Source: Xanthobacteraceae bacterium (GTDB taxonomy: Bacteria > Pseudomonadota > Alphaproteobacteria > Rhizobiales > Xanthobacteraceae). Taken from it: a stretch of 5,807 bases of DNA. Shown in pieces: positions 1-5,355 of the stretch. Each line of letters opens with the position of its first letter. Positions within the stretch are counted from its first letter, which is position 1. The stretch spans positions 1-5,807 of the forward strand of contig JASHVC010000198.1 in NCBI GenBank assembly GCA_030039655.1. Direction: 5' to 3'. Below the pieces are notes generated by a model, which worked only from the letters and a program-made list of their open reading frames with translations, made no database searches and was not told the origin of the DNA. Both the position numbers and the translations under genes were made by a program.

Positions 1-290
1 TCCACGGCGAGAAACGGAACGTCATCGACACGGATGCCGCACTTCTCGACCGGCGTGACCAGGAAATACTTGTCGCCCTCGCGCTTGAGCACCGAGGCGA
101 ACAGCTTGACCAGGGCCGGCCGCCCGATCGGCGTCTTGAGATAGAACCAGGTGCCGTCGGCGGCGATACGCATGTCCAGGTCGCCGCAGAACGGCGGATT
201 CCAGCGCTCGACGGGCGGCGGCCCCTTGGCGGCGGCGCGCGTTACCGCACCTGTGATCGACTCCAGGGCTACTTGCCCTTCCTTCGCCAT
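1..290 (-). CDS. DUF1285 family protein, partial (C-terminus off the left edge)
   Basis: The minus strand is open from an ATG at 290-288 to the window edge, giving 96 complete codons with no stop. The protein begins MAKEGQVALESI. At about residues 37-51 it reads GDLDMRIAADGTWFY, followed by TPIGRPALVKLF (53-64), VTPVEKCGIRVDD (78-90) and VPFLAV (91-96). I recognise this series as the conserved start of the DUF1285 family, small alphaproteobacterial proteins of unknown biochemical function. There is no signal peptide or membrane segment in the visible part, so a cytosolic location is inferred. An AAGG core (complement of 297-300) lies 6 nt before the ATG and supports this start. The gene is divergent from the MoxR operon and shares its 267-bp upstream region; this is a frequent neighbour arrangement in Rhizobiales, so it may be functionally linked, but nothing here proves it. 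It contains two cysteines (residues 35 and 84), unlike the operon proteins. Confidence 0.88.
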   Translation of the reverse strand, partial: MAKEGQVALESITGAVTRAAAKGPPPVERWNPPFCGDLDMRIAADGTWFYLKTPIGRPALVKLFASVLKREGDKYFLVTPVEKCGIRVDDVPFLAV

Positions 291-311
291 GGTTTGCCTT
301 GAATCTTTCGG

Positions 312-327
312 CCGGACATAAGTCCGG
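312..327. repeat. Inverted repeat, 6-bp arms, 4-nt loop
   Basis: CCGGAC at 312-317 and GTCCGG at 322-327 are perfect reverse complements around the loop ATAA. The repeat lies 22 nt upstream of the DUF1285 start codon, so in a DUF1285 transcript it would form a small hairpin in the 5' leader, just upstream of the ribosome binding site. It could equally be a protein-binding palindrome. It has no T-run, so it is not a typical terminator in either direction. Confidence 0.5.
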
Positions 328-339
328 GGGCCTACCGAG

Positions 340-355
340 GATCGCTCGCGCGATC
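340..355. repeat. Inverted repeat, 6-bp arms, 4-nt loop
   Basis: GATCGC at 340-345 and GCGATC at 350-355 are perfect reverse complements around TCGC. It has the same arm length and loop size as the repeat at 312-327 and begins 12 nt after that one ends, but the arm sequences differ. The pair sits where the promoter or leader of the DUF1285 gene is expected. Function is unknown; short palindromes like this arise easily in GC-rich DNA. Confidence 0.4.
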
Positions 356-453
356 GTGGTTAACAAACTGTCACTTGCGCAGCGCCAAACTCAAGTCGTG
401 CTTTCGGTGGGCGAAGGAATAGGCACGCAATCTGCTCTTAAGCGCGTGGCGCA

Positions 454-459
454 TATATT
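454..459 (+). promoter_or_regulatory. Possible -10 box for the operon (TATATT)
   Basis: TATATT at 454-459 is the best match to a sigma-70-type -10 element in the region before the operon, lying 98 nt upstream of the first start codon. The hexamer 17 nt upstream of it (TCTGCT at 431-436) is a poor -35 match, so a housekeeping promoter here is only a suggestion. It overlaps the left arm of the inverted repeat at 457-482. Confidence 0.25.
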
Positions 460-482
460 GCATTGCCCTTCGGCCGTGCAAT
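457..482. repeat. Inverted repeat overlapping the possible operon promoter
   Basis: ATTGCA at 457-462 and TGCAAT at 477-482 are perfect reverse complements separated by 14 nt. Inside them GCC (465-467) can pair with GGC (472-474) around a CTTC loop, and T463 can wobble-pair with G476, so the whole unit can fold into an interrupted hairpin with one internal mismatch. It overlaps the TATATT candidate -10 box by three bases, a position where a repressor operator or a 5'-end hairpin of the transcript would be expected. No T-run follows. Confidence 0.45.
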
Positions 483-545
483 GTTGACCGCTATGGAGTA
501 GTACTGAGACCTAAGCCCGATCCGAACGAAATTCGGCTGAAAGAC

Positions 546-551
546 AAGGAG
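546..551 (+). promoter_or_regulatory. Ribosome binding site of the moxR-like gene
   Basis: AAGGAG at 546-551 is a strong Shine-Dalgarno match, 6 nt before the ATG at 558. It fixes the start of the first operon gene and is stronger than the site seen before the second gene. Confidence 0.85.
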
Positions 552-557
552 TTAACT

Positions 558-1565
558 ATGTCCGTTGCTGGCGGAGAGGGGCTCGAAAAGCTCGAAGACA
601 TGATCGTGCGTGCGGCCGAGTCGACCGCCGCCCACGCCCGCGCCGCCAAGGCGGCCATCGGCACCGTCATCTTCGGCCAGGACAAGGTCGTCGAGCAGGC
701 TCTCATTACTATACTGTCGGGTGGCCACGCGCTGCTGCTAGGCGTCCCCGGTCTCGCCAAGACCAAGCTGGTGGAGACCATGGGCATCGTGCTCGGCCTC
801 GACGCGCGACGGATTCAGTTCACGCCCGACCTCATGCCGTCCGACATTCTCGGCACCGAGGTGCTGGAGGAAAGCCAAGCCGGCAAGCGCAGCTTCCGCT
901 TCATCACCGGCCCGGTCTTCGCGCAATTGTTGATGGCGGACGAAATCAACCGCGCCAGCCCGCGGACTCAGTCGGCGCTGCTGCAGGCCATGCAGGAGCA
1001 GCACGTCACTGTCGCCGGCGCACGCCATGACCTGCCGAAGCCGTTCCACGTGCTCGCCACGCAGAACCCGCTGGAACAGGAAGGCACCTACCCCCTGCCC
1101 GAAGCGCAGCTTGATCGTTTCCTTATGGAAATCGACGTCGGCTATCCAGATCGCGATGCCGAGCGAAAAATTCTCTTCGAGACTACTGGCTCCGAAGAAA
1201 CGCGGCCGAAGCCGGCCATGAGCGCCGAAGATCTGATGGCCGCGCAGCGTCTGGTGCGGCGCTTGCCGGTGGGCGAGTCGGTGGTCGAAGCCATCCTCAA
1301 ACTCGTCCGCTCGGCGCGGCCAGGCCCCGAGAGCGGTGACGCCAAACTGATTGCCTGGGGTCCGAGCCCGCGCGCCAGCCAAGCGCTCATGCTCGCCGTG
1401 CGCGCGCGAGCGCTGCTCGACGGACGCCTCGCGCCTTCCATCGACGACGTGCTCGAACTTGCCGAGCCCGTGCTCAAACACCGCATGGCGCTCACCTTCA
1501 CGGCGCGCGCCGAGGGTGAGACCATCGAAGCGGTGATCGCGCGCCTGAGGGCACGGATCGGATAG
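558..1565 (+). CDS. MoxR-family AAA+ ATPase
   Basis: This 335-residue protein is a full-length MoxR-type AAA+ ATPase, expected in the cytosol as a hexameric chaperone-like motor acting with VWA-domain partners. Walker A is GVPGLAKT at residues 62-69. Walker B is LLMADE (124-129), followed by INRASPRTQSALLQAMQE. Sensor 1 lies in ATQNP (167-171), leading into EQEGTYPLPEAQLDRF (173-188), a stretch very typical of MoxR proteins. A sensor-2-like GPSPRAS is at 268-274, with the C-terminal helical lid after it. All catalytic residues appear intact and the length is normal. The start is supported by AAGGAG 6 nt upstream. It is the first gene of the operon, with the DUF58 gene starting 3 nt after its stop. 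Family assignment is secure; the substrate is unknown. It matches the MoxR member of the R. leguminosarum RL3499-RL3502 envelope operon by layout. It has no cysteine. Confidence 0.96.
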   Translation: MSVAGGEGLEKLEDMIVRAAESTAAHARAAKAAIGTVIFGQDKVVEQALITILSGGHALLLGVPGLAKTKLVETMGIVLGLDARRIQFTPDLMPSDILGTEVLEESQAGKRSFRFITGPVFAQLLMADEINRASPRTQSALLQAMQEQHVTVAGARHDLPKPFHVLATQNPLEQEGTYPLPEAQLDRFLMEIDVGYPDRDAERKILFETTGSEETRPKPAMSAEDLMAAQRLVRRLPVGESVVEAILKLVRSARPGPESGDAKLIAWGPSPRASQALMLAVRARALLDGRLAPSIDDVLELAEPVLKHRMALTFTARAEGETIEAVIARLRARIG

Positions 1566-1568
1566 GCG

Positions 1569-2525
1569 ATGGCGGTCGAGCCCCGGCACAACAATCAGGA
1601 TGGCCAGGCTGTTGGACGGGCAATCGGCGAAGGCCGAACGCTCGCCGCCAGCATGCCTCGGCTTATTCTGGAGGCCCGCCGGGTAGCCGCCACGATCATC
1701 CACGGCATGCACGGCCGGCGCCGCGCCGGACCCGGCGAGAACTTTTGGCAATATCGACGGTTCGTCTCCGGCGAGCCGGCGTCGCGCGTCGACTGGCGCC
1801 GCTCCGCGCGCGACGATCATCTGTACGTTCGCGAGCAGGAATGGGAGGCCGCACACACGGTGTGGATCTGGCCCGACCGCTCGCCGTCGATGGTGTTCGC
1901 TTCGCCGCTGGTGCGCGACACCAAGCTCTATCGTGCGCTTGTGGTGGCGCTGGCGCTGGCCGAAGTTCTGGTGGAGGGCGGCGAGCGTGTCGGAATTCCC
2001 GGCCTCATGCGCCCGACCGGCAGCCGCAACGTCGTCGATCTGATGGCTCAAGCCATCGTGCATGACAAAAGCGAACGTGCGAGCTTGCCGCCGGACTTTG
2101 CCCCCTCGCCGCTTGCCGAAGTCGTTCTGCTCTCCGATCTGTGGAGTCCGATCGGCGATGTGCGGCGCACGATTACGCAGCTCTCGGGCAGCGGCGCCCA
2201 CGGCCACGTGGTGCAGATCGTCGATCCCGCCGAGGAGACGTTCCCGTATTGGGGCCGCATCGAGTTCATCGAGCCGGAAGACGGCGGTCGCATTACCGCG
2301 GGCCGCGCTGAAACATGGCGCGCCGATTACACCGCCCGCGTTAAACGCCACCGCGACGAAATCCGCGCCGAGACCGATCGGCTCGGCTGGAGTTTCATTA
2401 TCTATCGCACCGATCGTCCGGCCAGTGAGCTTCTGCTCGCGTTGCATGCTCGTATCGGCGCCGCCACGGCGGATGCCGGCTCGCGTTGGCCCGTGGCCGC
2501 GGCCCAGCCGAGGACATCTGCATGA
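1569..2525 (+). CDS. DUF58 protein with VWA-like MIDAS motif
   Basis: This 318-residue protein is the usual DUF58 partner of MoxR ATPases. The DUF58 signature runs from about residue 62 to 93: YRRFVSGEP, then SRVDWRRSARDDHLYVREQE. Directly after it comes WPDRSPSM (101-108), a DxSxS metal-binding (MIDAS) motif with D103, S105 and S107, and later VVLLSD (185-190), the second strand and aspartate of a VWA-like fold. No membrane segment or signal peptide is visible, so it is probably cytosolic; some other DUF58 proteins carry N-terminal membrane helices. The first ~25 residues look poorly conserved. The ATG at 1569 is 3 nt after the moxR stop with only a weak upstream ribosome site (ATAGG), pointing to translational coupling. 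Its stop overlaps the next start as ATGA. The inferred job is to couple the ATPase to the membrane-bound VWA proteins encoded downstream. It has no cysteine. Confidence 0.94.
   Translation: MAVEPRHNNQDGQAVGRAIGEGRTLAASMPRLILEARRVAATIIHGMHGRRRAGPGENFWQYRRFVSGEPASRVDWRRSARDDHLYVREQEWEAAHTVWIWPDRSPSMVFASPLVRDTKLYRALVVALALAEVLVEGGERVGIPGLMRPTGSRNVVDLMAQAIVHDKSERASLPPDFAPSPLAEVVLLSDLWSPIGDVRRTITQLSGSGAHGHVVQIVDPAEETFPYWGRIEFIEPEDGGRITAGRAETWRADYTARVKRHRDEIRAETDRLGWSFIIYRTDRPASELLLALHARIGAATADAGSRWPVAAAQPRTSA
2511..2514 (+). promoter_or_regulatory. Ribosome binding site deciding the start at 2522
   Basis: AGGA at 2511-2514 lies 7 nt before the ATG at 2522, inside the end of the DUF58 gene. It favours that ATG over an in-frame TTG at 2486. 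The ATG overlaps the DUF58 stop as ATGA, a classic coupling arrangement, and the protein then begins directly with the family's usual hydrophobic N-terminus. Confidence 0.7.
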
Positions 2526-5344
2526 TTGCGGGTCTCCCCCTCGGCTTTGCCCAACCCCTCGTCCTCATCGGGCTGCTGACGCTGCCGGTGCTGTGGTGGC
2601 TGCTGCGCATGATTCCGCCGCGCCCACGCCGCATCGACTTTCCGCCGACGCGGCTTCTGCTCGAAATTGCCCCCAAGGAAGAAACTCCGGCACGCACACC
2701 GTGGTGGCTCACGCTCATGCGGCTTTCGCTGGCCGCCCTCATCATCATCGCGGCCGCTGGTCCGCTTTGGCACCCGCCGCTCGCCGGCACCCAGTCAAAT
2801 GCGCCAATCGCGCTGATGATCGATGACGGCTGGGCGGCCGCTTCCACCTGGGACGCGCGCATCCGCACCGCCGATGACATCATCGCGCGTGCTGTCGACG
2901 ATCGCCGCGCGATCGCTCTCGTTCCGCTATCGAGCGGCACGCACGACATATCCTTTGAGCCGGCAGAGTCCGCGCGCGTGCGCCTGCATCAAATACAGCC
3001 GGTGCCCTACACCGTGCCCCGCACCGAAGCGCTGCCCGCCATATCGCGCTTCCTCGCCAACGCGCATGACGTCGAACTCGTGTGGCTGTCGGACGTAACC
3101 GATCTTGGTCACGGCAGCGACTTCGTGAAAGGCCTGGCGGAAACGCTCGGCCAACATCCGCTGACTATCGTGTCCGGCGGAATTCCGGGGCCGCGGGCGC
3201 TGACCGCAGCCGACAATGCGGCTGGCGGGCTGTCGGTGAAAATTCTGCGCGCGGTGTCAGGCTTCGACGAAACCGGCACAGTGCGCGCGCTTGACCTCAA
3301 AGGGCTGTCGCTCGGCGACGCGCCCTTCTCGTTCAAGGCAGCCGAGCGGGAGACCGAGGCGCGGTTCGATCTGCCGGTCGAAATCCGCAACGATATTGCG
3401 CGCGTCGAAGTCGTGGGCGATCGCTCAGCGGGCGCCGTGCAATTGCTCGACAAGCGTTGGCGGCGGCGCACCGTCGGCATCGTTTCCGCCGCGACGGTGG
3501 ACACAGACCAGCCGTTGCTGTCCTCGAGCTATTACATCCAGCGGGCGTTGAACCCGTTCGCGGACCTGCGGCTCGCGCAAGGCGAATCACCGACGGACGC
3601 TGTGGCGCAATTCCTCGACCAGAAACTGCCCATGCTGGTGCTCGCCGATGTGGGCACCATTTCGGGCGACACCCATGACCGCCTCGCCCAATGGGTCGAG
3701 GATGGCGGGGTGCTGATACGTTTTGCCGGACCGCGTCTGGCGGCATCCGACGACGATCTGGTGCCGGTCAAATTGCGCCGCGGCGGGCGCATTCTCGGCG
3801 GCAGCCTGAGCTGGGACAAACCGCAGCCGCTCGCTGCGTTTTCGCGTGACGGTCCGTTCAACGGTATGCCGGTGCCGAACGACGTGACGGTGACGCGGCA
3901 AGTGCTGGCGGAGCCCGATTCAACGCTGAGCGACAACACCTGGGCGACGCTTGCCGACGGTACGCCGCTCGTGACCGCAGCACGACGCGGCAAAGGCCTG
4001 CTTGTCCTTTTTCACGTCACCGGCGATACACGCTGGTCGAACTTGCCCCTGTCTGGAAGTTTTGTGGAAATGCTCAAGCGTATCGTCGATCTCGCCGGCA
4101 CCACCAATGTCGCCAAGACCGAAAATGAAAAGGCGGGTGCAGTGCACGAAGCGGTGCCACCGAGCCGCGTGCTCGACGGCTTCGGCACCTTCATTGCGCC
4201 GCCGTCGACGGCGCGGCCGGTCCCAACCGATTATTCCGGAGGCGCCACCGCGGATCATCCGCCGGGCTTCTATGGTCCGCCAGAGAGCTACTTTGCGGTC
4301 AACACGCTGACCGCATCTGATCGTCTGGCGCCGCTCGATTTCAGCCCCCTGCGCAACGTCAGCCACGAAATTTACCGCACCAGCGAGCCGCTGGATTTGC
4401 GCGGGCCGATTTTCCTCGGTGCGCTGGCGCTGTTCCTACTCGACTCTCTGGTCGTTCTGGTTCTTGGCGGCGGCATTCAACGGCTCGTGTCGTGGCGGCC
4501 TACGCGCGCCACCGCGGCCGTTATCATCGGCTTCGCATTGCTGGCGCTGACGATGACGCAAGTTCACGCCCAGAACGCAAGCAGCGCCGATGTACCACCG
4601 GCGGCACTCGACACCAGACTCGCCTACGTCGTCACCGGCGACTCAGACGTTGATTCCGTCAGCAAGTCGGGCCTTGCCGGGCTGACACTCTTCCTGGCGC
4701 AGCGCACTGCGCTTGAAGCGGGCGATCCGATCGGATTGGACATCAATCACGACGAGCTCGCGTTCTATCCGCTGATCTACTGGCCGATTGTGCCTGGCAC
4801 CGCGCGGCCGTCCGAGGAGGCGCTCAAGCGCATCGACTCCTACATGAAGAACGGCGGCACTGTTTTGTTTGACACACGCGATGCGGTTGTGGCGCCGCCC
4901 GGTCCCGGCGGCGAGACTCAAAGCCCGGGCATGGTGGAATTGCGCAAGATCCTTTCGTCGCTGGATATTCCCCAGCTTGAGCCGGTGCCGCGCGATCACG
5001 TGCTTACCAAGACGTTCTATCTTCTGCGCGACTTCCCGGGCCGGTTTAGTACCGGCCAGCTTTGGGTCGAGGCGTTGCCGGCCACCGACGACGAGGAACA
5101 ATCCAACCGCCCCGCCCGCGGCGGCGACGGCGTGTCCTCGATCATCATCACATCGAACGATCTCGCGGGCGCCTGGGCGACGCGGTCCGACGGGCAGCCC
5201 ATGCTGCCAATGGTCGACGGTGAGCCGCGACAACGTGAGTTCGCATTCCGCGCCGGCGTCAACATTGTCATGTACACGCTGACCGGCAACTACAAGGCTG
5301 ACCAAGTGCACGTGCCGGCATTGCTCGAGCGGCTGGGGCAATAG
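2522..5344 (+). CDS. BatA-like / DUF4159 inner-membrane protein
   Basis: This 940-residue protein begins MIAGLPLGFAQPL, with membrane helices at about 13-31 and 61-83 flanking a basic loop (IPPRPRRIDFPPTRLLLE), the BatA-type 'aerotolerance regulator N-terminal' pattern. A VWA-like region follows (about 92-218), but the MIDAS position reads IDDGWAA, so the DxSxS motif is missing. Residues 362-404 (LPMLVLADVG, WVEDGGVLIRFAGP) resemble a class I glutamine-amidotransferase-like fold with no catalytic cysteine. A Pro/Gly-rich linker lies at 546-594. Two more helices (about 628-651 and 663-683) enclose a basic loop (QRLVSWRPTR); the second ends VHAQ like a signal-peptide site. Residues 697-935 are DUF4159 (DTRLAYVVTGD, FYPLIYWPIVPG, NGGTVLFDTRD, FRAGVNIVMYTLTGNYKADQVH). 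The positive-inside rule puts the VWA-like and DUF4159 regions in the periplasm. It overlaps the DUF58 stop by 4 nt. The enzymatic role is unknown; scaffold or sensor is inferred. It has no cysteine. Confidence 0.93.
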   Translation: MIAGLPLGFAQPLVLIGLLTLPVLWWLLRMIPPRPRRIDFPPTRLLLEIAPKEETPARTPWWLTLMRLSLAALIIIAAAGPLWHPPLAGTQSNAPIALMIDDGWAAASTWDARIRTADDIIARAVDDRRAIALVPLSSGTHDISFEPAESARVRLHQIQPVPYTVPRTEALPAISRFLANAHDVELVWLSDVTDLGHGSDFVKGLAETLGQHPLTIVSGGIPGPRALTAADNAAGGLSVKILRAVSGFDETGTVRALDLKGLSLGDAPFSFKAAERETEARFDLPVEIRNDIARVEVVGDRSAGAVQLLDKRWRRRTVGIVSAATVDTDQPLLSSSYYIQRALNPFADLRLAQGESPTDAVAQFLDQKLPMLVLADVGTISGDTHDRLAQWVEDGGVLIRFAGPRLAASDDDLVPVKLRRGGRILGGSLSWDKPQPLAAFSRDGPFNGMPVPNDVTVTRQVLAEPDSTLSDNTWATLADGTPLVTAARRGKGLLVLFHVTGDTRWSNLPLSGSFVEMLKRIVDLAGTTNVAKTENEKAGAVHEAVPPSRVLDGFGTFIAPPSTARPVPTDYSGGATADHPPGFYGPPESYFAVNTLTASDRLAPLDFSPLRNVSHEIYRTSEPLDLRGPIFLGALALFLLDSLVVLVLGGGIQRLVSWRPTRATAAVIIGFALLALTMTQVHAQNASSADVPPAALDTRLAYVVTGDSDVDSVSKSGLAGLTLFLAQRTALEAGDPIGLDINHDELAFYPLIYWPIVPGTARPSEEALKRIDSYMKNGGTVLFDTRDAVVAPPGPGGETQSPGMVELRKILSSLDIPQLEPVPRDHVLTKTFYLLRDFPGRFSTGQLWVEALPATDDEEQSNRPARGGDGVSSIIITSNDLAGAWATRSDGQPMLPMVDGEPRQREFAFRAGVNIVMYTLTGNYKADQVHVPALLERLGQ
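5039..5057. repeat. Intragenic inverted repeat, 7-bp arms
   Basis: GGCCGGT at 5039-5045 and ACCGGCC at 5051-5057 are perfect reverse complements around the 5-nt loop TTAGT. It lies inside the DUF4159-coding part of the membrane-protein gene, about 290 nt before its stop. No T-run follows, so a terminator is unlikely; it may be incidental to the codons for Pro-Gly-Arg-Phe-Ser-Thr-Gly. Confidence 0.35.
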
Positions 5345-5348
5345 GAGG
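5343..5348 (+). promoter_or_regulatory. Strong ribosome binding site for a TTG start
   Basis: AGGAGG at 5343-5348 is a perfect Shine-Dalgarno core that overlaps the stop codon (5342-5344) of the preceding gene and sits 7 nt before the TTG at 5356. There is no ATG in frame until residue 145 of the following frame, so this site is the main evidence for the start of the last gene. Confidence 0.85.
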
Positions 5349-5355
5349 CCATCCT

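Larger units (their letters stand above)
291..557. promoter_or_regulatory. Divergent intergenic region between DUF1285 and moxR-like gene
   Basis: This 267-bp gap separates two divergent starts and must carry the promoters for both the DUF1285 gene and the operon. It is visibly richer in A and T than the coding DNA, mainly from about 356 to 500. It contains two short inverted repeats on the DUF1285 side (312-327 and 340-355) and one at 457-482 on the operon side. The small open frames crossing it have no convincing ribosome binding site or codon bias, so I treat it as non-coding. No recognisable riboswitch or known operator consensus was found. Confidence 0.7.

Noticed and set aside
22..366. 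A 114-codon minus-strand frame overlapping the DUF1285 gene.
   Set aside because: It is in another frame from the DUF1285 sequence, whose conserved motifs and ribosome site identify the real frame.
359..375. GTTAAC at 359-364 as part of a CtrA-type TTAA-N7-TTAA binding site.
   Set aside because: The bases 7 nt after the first TTAA read TCAC, not TTAA, so the second half-site is missing. The other GTTAAC at 551-556 merely lies between the Shine-Dalgarno and the start codon.
299..487. A 62-codon plus-strand frame in the divergent intergenic region.
   Set aside because: It starts at a TTG without a ribosome site, runs through the expected promoters and both palindromes on the DUF1285 side, and resembles no known small protein.
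738..2447. A 569-codon open frame on the minus strand across the MoxR and DUF58 genes.
   Set aside because: It lies wholly antisense to two well-recognised genes, its translation is rich in Arg, His, Ala and Gly with no recognisable domain, and long antisense frames are expected opposite GC-rich genes with strong third-position bias.
2486..2521. A longer start (TTG at 2486) for the BatA/DUF4159 protein.
   Set aside because: The extra 12 residues are polar and not family-like, and the ATG at 2522 has an AGGA site, an ATGA overlap with the upstream stop and the expected N-terminal sequence.
3605..3733. An active glutamine amidotransferase domain in the 940-residue protein.
   Set aside because: The strand pattern resembles the class I amidotransferase fold, but the protein has no cysteine at all, so the catalytic nucleophile is absent.
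4643..5341. A 232-codon open frame on the minus strand opposite the DUF4159 domain.
   Set aside because: It is antisense to a recognised conserved domain, has no family resemblance and no supporting ribosome site; a composition shadow.
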